This document shows, in pieces, positions 27,778 to 34,516 of a stretch of DNA of 35,471 nucleotides (the stretch's first letter is position 1; each line of letters begins with the position of its first letter). Under the pieces are notes generated by a model. The model had not been told where the DNA came from, ran no database searches, and saw only the letters and a list, made by a program, of their open reading frames with translations. The stretch spans positions 1-35,471 of the forward strand of contig JACZJK010000055.1 of assembly GCA_014860575.1 (NCBI GenBank), read 5' to 3'. The position numbers were made by a program, and so were the translations under genes. This DNA is from Bacteroidales bacterium (GTDB lineage: Bacteria; Bacteroidota; Bacteroidia; Bacteroidales; JAAYJT01).

Positions 27778-28378
27778 AAATATCTTTACCGTCTTCGACC
27801 AGATTCTTGGCCGCAGTGACAAGGAAAAACTGCTCAAGCAGCATGCCCGCGTAATCTGGATGACCGGGCTAAGTGGCTCAGGAAAAACAACCATCGCCCG
27901 TGGCATTGAACTTGAATTGAATCGTCGGCTCTTTCTGACCCAGATACTGGATGGCGATAATATAAGGGCTGGCATAAATAACAACCTGGGCTTTAGCGAA
28001 GCTGATCGGTTGGAAAATATCCGTCGCATATCAGAGGTTTCAAAATTATTTCTCAATTGCGGCATTATCTGCATCAACAGTTTCATCAGTCCGACACGCA
28101 AGATCAGGCAGATCGCCTACGAAGTCATTGGCCGTGATAACATCATCGAGATTTTTGTAAACGCACCACTTGAGGTCTGCGAACAACGGGATACCAAAGG
28201 ATTGTATCAAAAAGCAAGGGAAGGCAAGATCAAGAATTTTACGGGTATTGACAGCCCTTTCGATCCACCTGAGAACCCCGACATAATACTCGACACAGAT
28301 AAACTAAGCATTGAAGAATCTCTCAGCATAAGCCTGAAGTACATTCTTCCCGTAGTCACCTACCGCCACTCTTTTTAG
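27752..28378 (+). CDS. cysC: Adenylylsulfate (APS) kinase CysC
   Basis: Phosphorylates APS at the 3' position with ATP to give PAPS, the sulfate donor. All hallmark motifs are intact: P-loop GLSGSGKTT (39-47), LDGDNIRAGI (66-75), FSEADRLENIRR (81-92), SFISPTRK (110-117), and the C-terminal lid region RDTKGLYQKAREG with FTGIDSPFDPPENP. The 208-residue length is normal. ATG 27752 overlaps cysQ by 26 bp; the in-frame ATG at 27770 (starting MPENIF) would overlap by 8 bp and is nearly as likely. This is the apparently active APS kinase of the locus, in contrast to the altered kinase domain fused to CysN. Confidence 0.95.
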   Translation: MNTKTTMPENIFTVFDQILGRSDKEKLLKQHARVIWMTGLSGSGKTTIARGIELELNRRLFLTQILDGDNIRAGINNNLGFSEADRLENIRRISEVSKLFLNCGIICINSFISPTRKIRQIAYEVIGRDNIIEIFVNAPLEVCEQRDTKGLYQKAREGKIKNFTGIDSPFDPPENPDIILDTDKLSIEESLSISLKYILPVVTYRHSF

Positions 28379-28450
28379 AATTCAAAATTTCATATTCCAT
28401 ATTCAAAATTCCTGTCTTTTGTAGATTTCCGAATCTTGAATCTTAAATTT
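28379..28450. repeat. ATTC/GAATCTT low-complexity spacer
   Basis: Short AT-rich words (ATTCAAAATT, TTCATATTCCATATTC, GAATCTTGAATCTT) follow the cysC stop. No terminator or gene is visible. Confidence 0.5.
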
Positions 28451-28594
28451 TGAGTCCACTCCGAAAATTAAATATGCCCCTAAATCCCCTAAAGGGGACT
28501 TTCGCAAACTGCTCATTTTTAGCGTTTCCCCTTTAGGGGTCAGGGGCTAAAAACGGTAAAAATGAACAGTTTGTGACTTTTCGGACCAGGCTCA
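28451..28594. repeat. Structured dispersed repeat, copy 1 (about 144 bp)
   Basis: A self-complementary element inside the cysC-cysD gap. Outer arms TCCGAAAA (28460-28467) and TTTTCGGA (28578-28585) enclose a long helix formed by 28503-28525 with 28553-28575 (two mismatches), and two hairpins CCCCTAAAGGGG (near 28487-28498) and CCCCTTTAGGGG (near 28528-28539). It aligns without gaps to 35341-35471 at 117 of 131 positions, and several differences preserve pairing. No coding sequence. It could act as RNA structure between cysC and cysD or be a non-autonomous mobile repeat. Confidence 0.8.
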
Positions 28595-28723
28595 ATCTTG
28601 AATCTTGAATTTCGAATCTTGAATCTTCCAATCAACCAGCAACCAGCAACTACTGTATTACAACCGAATGACAATTGTATGACCCAAATCAAGCAACCAG
28701 CAACCAATTAACCAATCAACCAA
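28595..28723. repeat. GAATCTT and CCAGCAA/CCAAT arrays ahead of cysD
   Basis: Repeated TTGAATC words (28596-28630) pass into AACCAGC and AACCAAT units (28636-28723). The plus strand is A/C-rich and nearly G-free over the last 60 bases, and the array reaches into the start of cysD. The unit CCAGCAA is shared with positions 1-100. Confidence 0.75.
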
Positions 28724-29650
28724 TTGACTAATCCACACACCACCCCCTCCTTCACCCTTACCAACCTCCGCGAGTTGGAAGCCGAAAGCATTCACATCAT
28801 CCGTGAGGTAGCCGCCGAGTTCGAAAATCCCGTTATGCTTTATTCAATCGGAAAAGATTCTTCCGTAATGGTCCGGCTAGCTGAAAAAGCATTTTATCCC
28901 GGCAAAGTGCCATTCCCGCTCATGCACATTGATAGTAAGTGGAAATTCCGCGAGATGATCGAATTCCGCGATAATTATGCAAAAGAAAAAGGCTGGGACC
29001 TGATCGTGCATTCCAACAAGAAAGGGTTCGAAAGCGGCATTGGGCCTTTTACACACGGCAGCAAGGTGCACACTGATATTATGAAAACAGAAGCATTATT
29101 GGAAGGACTTTCAAAATACGGTTTTGACGCAGCCTTCGGAGGGGCACGCCGCGATGAAGAAAAAAGCCGCGCCAAAGAGCGCATTTTCTCCTTCCGCGAC
29201 CGCTTCCACCAATGGGACCCTAAAAACCAACGCCCCGAATTATGGGATATCTACAATGCAAGAGTCCACAAAGGCGAATCCATCCGTGTCTTCCCGATCA
29301 GCAACTGGACTGAACTTGACATCTGGCAATACATCCGCCTCGAAAAAATTCCAATTGTTCCTTTATATTTTGCCAAAGAACGCCCGGTGGTGGAATACAA
29401 CGGAGCCCTGGTAATGGTAGACGACGACCGCATGCCCAAAGAACTGGCAGCTACAGCTATGATGAGACAAGTACGCTTCCGCACGCTGGGCTGCTACCCA
29501 CTCACTGGCGCCGTCGAATCCGATGCCGACACCATCGAAAAGATCGTCGAGGAAATGATGATCGCCACCAAATCCGAACGCACCACCCGCGTCATTGACT
29601 TCGACCAGGAAGGCAGCATGGAGCAGAAGAAGAGGGAGGGGTATTTTTGA
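28724..29650 (+). CDS. cysD: Sulfate adenylyltransferase subunit 2 CysD
   Basis: Catalytic subunit of the heterodimeric ATP sulfurylase, which makes APS and PPi from ATP and sulfate, driven by GTP hydrolysis in CysN. It is an N-type ATP pyrophosphatase: the PP-loop SIGKDSSVM (41-49) follows [19 protein letters not shown], the strongly conserved start of the family, and [20 protein letters not shown] and the C-terminal end EKKREGYF-like segment complete the family pattern. 308 residues fits. No ATG exists before the conserved core; the only suitable start is TTG 28724, which lies inside a CCAATTGACTAATCC repeat tract, with an in-frame stop 13 bp earlier. The original start region may have been altered by the repeat. 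cysN is separated from it by a 770 bp insertion holding a four-helix-bundle gene. Confidence 0.94.
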   Translation: MTNPHTTPSFTLTNLRELEAESIHIIREVAAEFENPVMLYSIGKDSSVMVRLAEKAFYPGKVPFPLMHIDSKWKFREMIEFRDNYAKEKGWDLIVHSNKKGFESGIGPFTHGSKVHTDIMKTEALLEGLSKYGFDAAFGGARRDEEKSRAKERIFSFRDRFHQWDPKNQRPELWDIYNARVHKGESIRVFPISNWTELDIWQYIRLEKIPIVPLYFAKERPVVEYNGALVMVDDDRMPKELAATAMMRQVRFRTLGCYPLTGAVESDADTIEKIVEEMMIATKSERTTRVIDFDQEGSMEQKKREGYF

Positions 29651-29713
29651 TGTAGTACAGTGATACAGTGATGCTGTGATGCTGTGGGGCTGAATCGTAA
29701 TTTTTTAATAATT

Positions 29714-29737
29714 GGAGTAATGGAGTGATGGAGTAAT
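29714..29737. repeat. GGAGTAAT array, inverted relative to 30186-30400
   Basis: Three tandem 8 bp units (GGAGTAAT, GGAGTGAT, GGAGTAAT) are the reverse complement of the ACTCCATN units found after the four-helix-bundle gene. The two arrays therefore bracket that gene as inverted repeats. Upstream of it, 29650-29690 has CAGTGATGCTGTGATG words. Confidence 0.75.
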
Positions 29738-29774
29738 GTAATCCCTAAAGTTATCTGGTTGGAATAATGGATGT

Positions 29775-30185
29775 ATGGAAGAGCGTAGAAATGTGAATCG
29801 TGGGTTTAAGAAATTGAGGGTATGGAATGATGCAGTTGAACTTTTTATTATTACAAACCAGGTACTTAAAACACTGCCCTGGGATTTGAAGAAATCCAAA
29901 ATGAATACCCTTGATGCTGCGCACAGCATTCTCAGAAACATTGCTGAGGGTTATTGCAGAAGGTCAGCCAAAGAATACCTGAATTTTTTAAATATAAGTT
30001 TGGGTTCTTGCGGTGAACTTAACAGCTCAATGATAAGCTTTCACAGTGCAGAATTAATTTCCGATGATGAATTTGAACGTTTTGACGATCACCATTATAA
30101 AACAGAAAATGGCTTGATCAAGCTAGCGGAGGCCATCCAAAAGAAAATGGCCACCAACCAAGCCTGGGATCAAACTTACCACTAA
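29775..30185 (+). CDS. Four-helix-bundle protein (23S rRNA intervening-sequence / S23 family)
   Basis: A 136-residue protein of the TIGR02436 four-helix-bundle family. Family features: [14 protein letters not shown] near the start (11-24), [22 protein letters not shown] in the middle, and a run of helices to the end. The family is known from insertions in 23S rRNA genes and is related to the Avd accessory protein of diversity-generating retroelements, but its own function is not established. Here it sits between cysD and cysN, genes normally adjacent, flanked by inverted 8 bp-unit arrays. Insertion of this small unit into the operon is an inference. The ATG at 29775 is the first usable one; nearby upstream ATGs are closed by stops. 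Confidence 0.85.
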   Translation: MEERRNVNRGFKKLRVWNDAVELFIITNQVLKTLPWDLKKSKMNTLDAAHSILRNIAEGYCRRSAKEYLNFLNISLGSCGELNSSMISFHSAELISDDEFERFDDHHYKTENGLIKLAEAIQKKMATNQAWDQTYH

Positions 30186-30400
30186 CCATCACTCCATCAC
30201 TCCATCACTCCATTACTCCATAACTCCATTACTCCATTACTCCATAATTCCATCACTCCATTACTCCATCACTCCATCACTCCAAAACTCCATCACTCCA
30301 AAACTCCATCACTCCAAAACTCCATCACTCCAAAACTCCATCACTCCATCACTCCATTACTCCATAACTCCATTACTCCATCACTCCAATACTCCATCCA
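30186..30400. repeat. (ACTCCATN)n tandem array of 8 bp units
   Basis: About 26 copies of an 8 bp unit, ACTCCATC, ACTCCATT or ACTCCATA with occasional ACTCCAAA, fill the space before cysN. The plus strand lacks G. Such an array would produce a long unstructured RNA leader to cysN if the operon is read through, and is expected to vary in length between strains by slippage. Confidence 0.92.
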
Positions 30401-30420
30401 ACACCCAACATCGTTACAAC

Positions 30421-32340
30421 ATGACCACCACTCCAATAAACATCCACGATTTCCTTAACCAGGATCAAACGAAAGATCTACTACGGTTGCTCACCGCTGG
30501 CTCAGTTGATGACGGAAAATCAACTTTGATTGGACGATTGCTCTTTGATTCTAAAAAAGTGTACGAAGATCATCTGACTTCGCTTGAGAAAGACAGCAAA
30601 CGCATTGGCCATGCAGGCGAGTTTACAGATTATGCATTGTTGCTGGATGGTTTGAAAGCCGAGCGCGAACAAGGCATCACCATTGATGTGGCTTACCGCT
30701 ATTTCAGTACAAACAAGCGCAAGTTCATCATCGCCGATACGCCCGGCCATGAACAATATACCCGAAACATGGTCACAGGCGCCAGTACAGCCAACCTGGC
30801 CATCATCCTGATTGATGCCACCAAAGGGGTCATCACACAAACCAGGAGGCATACCTATTTGGTTTCGCTGCTGGGCATCAAACATGCGGTGCTGGCTGTA
30901 AACAAAATGGACCTCGTTGATTATGACCAGAAGGTGTTTGATAATATATGTGCCGATTACCGTGGTTTTGTATCCCGCCTCAACATTCCCGATATTGATT
31001 TCATCCCTCTTGCCGCGCTGCACGGCTGCAATGTGGTAGAAAAAAGCGATAAGATGCCCTGGTATAACGGCAAACCCTTGCTTGAGTTTCTTGAAACCGT
31101 GCATATTGGTTCCGACCGCAATTTCAACGACCTCAGGTTCCCGGTTCAATATGTGCTTCGACCCGATTTAAGTTTCCGCGGTTTTTCAGGAAAAGTGGCT
31201 TCAGGGATTATCCGCAAAGGCGATGCTGTCATGGCTTTGCCATCACGGAAGGTTTCCAGAGTAAAGGAAATCATAACTTATGATGGTAATCCTGAAATTG
31301 CATTCCCACCGCAGTCCGTTACCATCACCCTCGAAGATGAAATTGATATCTCCCGTGGTGAGATGCTGGTTCACCCGGATAACCTTCCTAAGATAGAACG
31401 ACATTTTGAAGCCATGATGGTGTGGATGGACGAAGAGCCTATGGACCTTCAGAAGCAATACTTCCTGAAGCACAACAGCAATGGCAACAAAGCCCGCATT
31501 GACCAGATCCGCTACCGTGTAGATGTGAACACACTGGAGAAATCCACGGTGGATTACCTTTCGCTTAACGAAATAGGGCGGGTGGTGATCACAACTGTAA
31601 AACCACTGCTTTTCGATTTGTATATCAAAAACCGCCAGACAGGCTCGTTTATTCTTATTGACCCGATCACAAACAACACTTCCGCGGTTGGGATGATTAT
31701 TGAAAGGGTGAGCACCGAAGAAATGCCTTCACGGATTGCCGATATGGACAAGGCAAGGATTGACAAAGGGCAGGGCCTTATCGGTGACTCAGAATACCAG
31801 AAACGCTACAACCAGCAGGGCGCTACCATCTGGATCACCGGTTTGCATGGTAGTGGAAAAAACGAACTGGCATTTTTGCTTGAGAAAAGACTCTTTGATA
31901 TGGGCGCCACCGTTGTTGTGCTCGAAGGCAGCGCCGTGCGCTCCGGCCTCTCCCGTGAACTCGATTTCACTGCCACCGACCGTGCCGAACACCTCCGTCG
32001 TGTAGCCCACGTTTGTCGCCTGCTCAACGACCAGGGAATTATCACCATCTGTTCGTTTATCTCGCCCGGCGAAGATATCCGTCAACAGGTAGCCGGTATT
32101 ATCCGGCCCGAACGCTTCCACTTGGTATTTATGGATGCCAGCCTCGACTACTGTCAGAAAAACAAACCCGAATTATATCAAAAAGCATCCGAAGGCAAAG
32201 CCGTCAAGGTGCCCGGAGTAGATGCCGTTTACGAAATACCTTCAAATCCAGTTTTCACCCTCAAACCCGAAGATAATGGCCTTAACCCCAACCGCATCAT
32301 AAAGTTTTTGCGGGAGAAGGGGATTTTTCCGGTGCAATAA
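30421..32340 (+). CDS. cysN: Sulfate adenylyltransferase subunit 1 CysN fused to a degenerate APS-kinase domain
   Basis: GTPase subunit of ATP sulfurylase (about 1-435) followed by a CysC-like domain (about 465-639). GTPase motifs are intact: [10 protein letters not shown] (26-35), DTPGH (106-110), NKMD (161-164), with EF-Tu-like beta-barrels after residue 235. The kinase-like domain keeps the fold but not the active site: the P-loop reads GLHGSGKN (474-481, Asn where Ser/Thr binds Mg-ATP), the DGDN motif reads LEGSAVR (501-507), and the lid motif RDxKGLY reads NKPELY. The domain is therefore probably not a working APS kinase; the separate CysC would do that step. The ATG 30421 follows the ACTCCATN array. 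The last 18 codons and the 3' flank are duplicated at 33449-33579. Confidence 0.93.
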   Translation: MTTTPINIHDFLNQDQTKDLLRLLTAGSVDDGKSTLIGRLLFDSKKVYEDHLTSLEKDSKRIGHAGEFTDYALLLDGLKAEREQGITIDVAYRYFSTNKRKFIIADTPGHEQYTRNMVTGASTANLAIILIDATKGVITQTRRHTYLVSLLGIKHAVLAVNKMDLVDYDQKVFDNICADYRGFVSRLNIPDIDFIPLAALHGCNVVEKSDKMPWYNGKPLLEFLETVHIGSDRNFNDLRFPVQYVLRPDLSFRGFSGKVASGIIRKGDAVMALPSRKVSRVKEIITYDGNPEIAFPPQSVTITLEDEIDISRGEMLVHPDNLPKIERHFEAMMVWMDEEPMDLQKQYFLKHNSNGNKARIDQIRYRVDVNTLEKSTVDYLSLNEIGRVVITTVKPLLFDLYIKNRQTGSFILIDPITNNTSAVGMIIERVSTEEMPSRIADMDKARIDKGQGLIGDSEYQKRYNQQGATIWITGLHGSGKNELAFLLEKRLFDMGATVVVLEGSAVRSGLSRELDFTATDRAEHLRRVAHVCRLLNDQGIITICSFISPGEDIRQQVAGIIRPERFHLVFMDASLDYCQKNKPELYQKASEGKAVKVPGVDAVYEIPSNPVFTLKPEDNGLNPNRIIKFLREKGIFPVQ

Positions 32341-32413
32341 TTTGTGTTCGGCGTTAAGGGATACAAGCCGCGAGGAACGAGGAGATTGCAGCCCTGGGAA
32401 TCGAAGTTTCGGG
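32283..32413. repeat. Left direct repeat: cysN/C 3' end plus 3' flank
   Basis: This 131 bp segment aligns without gaps to 33449-33579 (offset 1166), with about 11 differences. It covers the last 19 codons of cysN/C and about 73 bp of downstream DNA, including the first copy of a 47 bp repeat (32353-32399). Similarity continues loosely to about 32468. The two copies bracket the MNT-HEPN genes. Confidence 0.88.
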
Positions 32414-32460
32414 ATCGAAGATACGAAAAGGAAATTAGCGTTTGACGTTTGGAGTTCGAC

Positions 32461-32507
32461 GTTAAGGGATACAAGCCGCGAGGAACGAGGGGATTGCAGC
32501 CCTGGGA
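32461..32507. repeat. Second copy of the 47 bp GTTAAGGGATACAAGCC repeat
   Basis: Nearly identical to 32353-32399 and 33519-33565. The unit holds two related halves, GGGATACAAGCC and GGGATTGCAGCC, separated by a GCGAGGAACGAG spacer. Copies are always preceded by GTT-type G/T-rich words. Confidence 0.88.
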
Positions 32508-32558
32508 CTTCAAAAAATCATTGAACTTGGTTTTGGCGGACGACTTGAATTAAACATA

Positions 32559-32658
32559 AAAATCTAACAGACAACTTGACCGAAAATGAATAAACCGTAA
32601 CCCGAAATAAGTTGACAGCGGCCGTTGGCAGCGGCAGTCCACAACTATGTTAGATTTT
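32559..32658. repeat. Inverted-repeat element with a 41 bp dispersed core
   Basis: AAAATCTAACA (32559-32569) and its complement TGTTAGATTTT (32648-32658) form terminal inverted arms. The interior segment beginning ATAAGTTGACAGCGGC (32607-32647) recurs at 35201-35241 with one difference. It lies in the 470 bp between cysN/C and the MNT gene; the remainder of that gap is made of 47 bp repeats, CGTCAAACGTCAAAC words and a palindrome. Confidence 0.65.
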
Positions 32659-32745
32659 ACTAAACTTTGAACCAGGAACGTCAAACGTCAAACCTCGAAC
32701 ATTGATCTCAAACACGGAACCCGGAACCTTGAACCCCGAACACCT

Positions 32746-32761
32746 CCCGATAGCTATCGGG
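32746..32761. repeat. 16 bp perfect palindrome CCCGATAGCTATCGGG
   Basis: A perfect 16 bp palindrome flanked by CCT on the left and ACGCCGAA on the right. The same unit with one changed base (CCCGATGGCTATCGGG) lies at 34144-34159 with the same flanks, and both occur shortly before accessory genes. Confidence 0.8.
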
Positions 32762-32814
32762 ACGCCGAACGCCAAACCCCGAACCTCAAACACTAAAGTC
32801 TCAAACTCAATAAT

Positions 32815-33126
32815 ATGCAACCTATATTAGAAAAACGGAAAGAAGAACTTAAAAATATTTGCGAAGAACTAAAGATCAGAAGACTTTACGCATTTGGATC
32901 CGCTGTAACAGCAGACAAATTCAGAGAAAACAGTGACATTGACTTTCTAATATCCTTTGAAGATAGCATATTACCTGAAGAATACTCTGAGAATTACTTT
33001 CAACTTCAATATAAACTAAGAGAACTTTTTGACCGTAAAATAGACGTCATTACTGAACGTTCGTTATCAAATCCTTATTTTATTGAGTCGGTTAACAAGA
33101 ATAAAGTACTGATTTATGAAGCCTGA
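32815..33126 (+). CDS. mntA: MntA-like nucleotidyltransferase (MNT) antitoxin
   Basis: Minimal nucleotidyltransferase of the MNT-HEPN (MntA-HepT) toxin-antitoxin type. In that system the MNT antitoxin neutralises the HEPN ribonuclease by adding AMP groups to a Tyr next to its active site. Seen: YAFGSAVTADKF, Gly28-Ser29, the metal-binding DID (Asp41, Asp43) and the third Asp77 in RKIDVIT. Spacing from GS to DxD is 11 residues, one longer than the GSX10DXD pattern often quoted. 103 residues fits the family. It overlaps the HEPN gene by 11 bp, so the two are translationally coupled. The upstream DNA is an A/C-rich array with no clear promoter motif. Confidence 0.9.
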   Translation: MQPILEKRKEELKNICEELKIRRLYAFGSAVTADKFRENSDIDFLISFEDSILPEEYSENYFQLQYKLRELFDRKIDVITERSLSNPYFIESVNKNKVLIYEA

Positions 33127-33451
33127 AATCAAAAAACACCTTTATGATGTAAATGTTTCGATAAACTCAATTTATGAGTACCTGGGAAACAAGCGGGACT
33201 TTAAGGAATATTTGAATAACAAACTCTTACGCAGAGCGATTGAGCGGGAAATTGAGATTATTGGAGAAGCTATTAACAAGATTTTGAAACAATATCCTGA
33301 CCTGAAGATTGAAAATGCAAGAAGAATAGTGGATACCAGAAATTGGGTAATTCATGGATACGATAAAGTTGACGATGTGATTATTTGGGGAATAGTTTTG
33401 AACCATCTACCGAAATTGCAAAAAGAAATTCAAGCATTATTAATGGACTAA
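33116..33451 (+). CDS. hepT: HepT-like HEPN ribonuclease toxin (DUF86 family)
   Basis: Toxin of the pair with the MNT gene. The HEPN active site R-x4-H is present as RNWVIHGY (Arg75, His80), and the Tyr two residues after His (Tyr82) completes the RX4HXY motif in which the Tyr is the target of AMP addition in studied MntA-HepT systems. The 111-residue, all-helical sequence is typical. HEPN toxins of this kind cut RNA and stop growth when freed. The stop codon (33449-33451) lies exactly at the left edge of the right-hand cysN/C repeat, so the module ends where the duplicated DNA begins. Confidence 0.9.
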   Translation: MKPEIKKHLYDVNVSINSIYEYLGNKRDFKEYLNNKLLRRAIEREIEIIGEAINKILKQYPDLKIENARRIVDTRNWVIHGYDKVDDVIIWGIVLNHLPKLQKEIQALLMD

Positions 33452-33579
33452 ACCCAACCGCATCATAAAGTATTTAAGAGAGAAGGGGATTTTCCCCTTG
33501 CAATAATTTATGTTCGGAGTTAAGGGATACAAGCCGCGAGGAACGAGGGGATTGCAGCCCTGGGAATCGAAGTTTCGGA
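33449..33579. repeat. Right direct repeat: duplicated cysN/C end and flank
   Basis: Partner of 32283-32413. It contains the cysN/C remnant and the third copy of the 47 bp repeat (33519-33565). The coding part differs at about 8 of 57 positions and the non-coding part at only about 3 of 74, so the two parts have different histories or constraints. Beyond 33579 a short G/T-rich tract (GTTCGGAGTTCGACGTTAGG, to 33620) leads to the next gene. Confidence 0.88.
33450..33506 (+). pseudogene. Remnant of a cysN/C 3' end (last 18 codons)
   Basis: Read in frame from 33450, the segment encodes [18 protein letters not shown] and a stop at 33504-33506, matching the end of the intact cysN/C ([18 protein letters not shown]). 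Of the changed codons, four are synonymous (TTG/TTA, CGG/AGA, TTT/TTC, CCG/CCC) and the three others are K/N, Y/F and L/V. This pattern suggests divergence while under coding selection, in another allele or lineage, before the fragment was stranded here. An in-frame stop lies just upstream (33441-33443), so nothing longer is encoded. Confidence 0.82.
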
Positions 33580-33651
33580 AGAGCCGAAAAGTAGTTTGGC
33601 GTTCGGAGTTCGACGTTAGGTTTTAAATACGTGGAAGATTTTGTAACGAAG

Positions 33652-34041
33652 ATGAAGGTAGAAAGATTTGAGGATTTGGAGATTTGGCAGGATTCGAGAG
33701 AGTTATGTCAATTGATCTACAAAATAACTTCTGTTAAGCCTTTTTGTGATGATTATAAATTTCGCGATCAAATTCGTGCTGCAGGTGGTTCAATTATGGA
33801 TAATATCGCTGAAGGATTTGGGAGGGGAGGTAATCGTGAATTTGTGAATTTTCTCAGCATTGCCAAAGGGTCGAACGATGAAGTTCGCTCCCAGTCATAC
33901 CGGGCTTTAGATTTTCACTACATAACCACTGAAGTTTTAGCAGAATTACTTGAAAGAACCGACAAAATATCCAGAAAAATCAGCAATTTCATTGGATATC
34001 TAAATTCAACCACTTTCAAAGGGTATAAATTTAAAAACTAG
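33652..34041 (+). CDS. Four-helix-bundle protein (23S rRNA intervening-sequence / S23 family), second copy
   Basis: Second member of the TIGR02436 family in the window. Family motifs: RFEDLEIWQDSRELCQLIY near the start, DNIAEGFGRGGNREFVNFL in the centre, and GSNDEVRSQ following. A GTG at 33631 opens the frame, but the ATG at 33652 (starting MKVERFEDLEIWQ) matches the usual family start; length 129 residues. It is only distantly similar to the copy at 29775-30185, so this is not a recent duplication. Like that copy it lies between a G/T-rich 7 bp-unit tract on its left (33593-33620) and a complementary C/A-rich array on its right (34060-34132). Function is unknown. Confidence 0.85.
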   Translation: MKVERFEDLEIWQDSRELCQLIYKITSVKPFCDDYKFRDQIRAAGGSIMDNIAEGFGRGGNREFVNFLSIAKGSNDEVRSQSYRALDFHYITTEVLAELLERTDKISRKISNFIGYLNSTTFKGYKFKN

Positions 34042-34059
34042 CTACCTTCTTCAACCCCG

Positions 34060-34132
34060 AACGCCAAACGCCAAACATCAAACGCCAAACATCAAACGCC
34101 AAACGTCAAACGCCAAACGTCAAACATCAAAC
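34060..34132. repeat. Tandem 7 bp AAACGYC/AAACATC array
   Basis: About ten units of 7 bp alternate between AAACGCC, AAACATC and AAACGTC. The right-hand continuation to 34200 has GAACCCCGAACGCC words, and the palindrome 34144-34159 interrupts it. It is complementary in type to the G/T-rich tract 33593-33620 left of the four-helix-bundle gene. Confidence 0.85.
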
Positions 34133-34143
34133 CCCGAACGCCT

Positions 34144-34159
34144 CCCGATGGCTATCGGG
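34144..34159. repeat. Near-palindrome CCCGATGGCTATCGGG
   Basis: Differs by one base from the perfect palindrome at 32746-32761 and has the same flanks (CCT before, ACGCCGAA after). Confidence 0.75.
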
Positions 34160-34204
34160 ACGCCGAACCCCGAACCCCGAACGCCAAAACCCCTAACGCC
34201 AAAC

Positions 34205-34516
34205 ATGCTTCCCCCTGCTGAAATAAAACGATACCTTTCCAAAGCATTCTGGGATGTGGATATTGACCCCGGCAAGCTTTATCACTTGCTAACTGGGCAG
34301 GTAAACCAGGTGGATCATATTACAAAAGAAAGGCTCTTCAGGCGTCTCATGGAAACCTACTCATGGTATCAGATTCTGGAGATCGTTCCCGCTGATCAGC
34401 TCAACAGCTTACTTGATGATCAGCTTATTGGAACGCTAAGAACCAAAACACTGCAAAAACGCTATGCAGCCCTCGCCGAAATATTACGAAAGAATCCTAT
34501 ACCCCTTGCAGGATAA
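34205..34516 (+). CDS. Small partner protein of the AbiEii-like gene (DUF6922-like)
   Basis: A 103-residue cytoplasmic protein. It begins LPPAEIKRYLSKAFWDVDID, resembling the short proteins (DUF6922-type, by recollection) that commonly precede AbiEii-like nucleotidyltransferases in Bacteroidota; helices rich in Leu follow. An upstream in-frame ATG at 34148 would add 19 residues, but that stretch (Pro/Thr repeats) is simply translated array DNA, so ATG 34205 is chosen. It overlaps the AbiEii-like gene by 53 bp in another frame, which implies co-expression. A role as antitoxin or regulator is inferred only from position. Confidence 0.68.
   Translation: MLPPAEIKRYLSKAFWDVDIDPGKLYHLLTGQVNQVDHITKERLFRRLMETYSWYQILEIVPADQLNSLLDDQLIGTLRTKTLQKRYAALAEILRKNPIPLAG

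Noticed and set aside
30186-30400. CRISPR array
   Set aside because: Units are 8 bp without spacers; no cas genes are present. It is a simple tandem repeat.
32342-32524. Two open frames inside the repeats after cysN/C
   Set aside because: They are translations of the 47 bp repeat copies and include the same peptide twice; no sign of coding selection.
32283-33579. Classical transposon with target-site duplication
   Set aside because: The flanking repeats are long, diverged and part of a gene end, not a short identical duplication, and no transposase is present.
29775-34041. Diversity-generating retroelement
   Set aside because: Four-helix-bundle proteins are related to the Avd accessory protein, but there is no reverse transcriptase and no template/variable repeat pair.
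34148-34204. Upstream ATG extension of the AbiEii partner gene
   Set aside because: The added residues are translated A/C-rich repeat; the conserved-looking start is at 34205.
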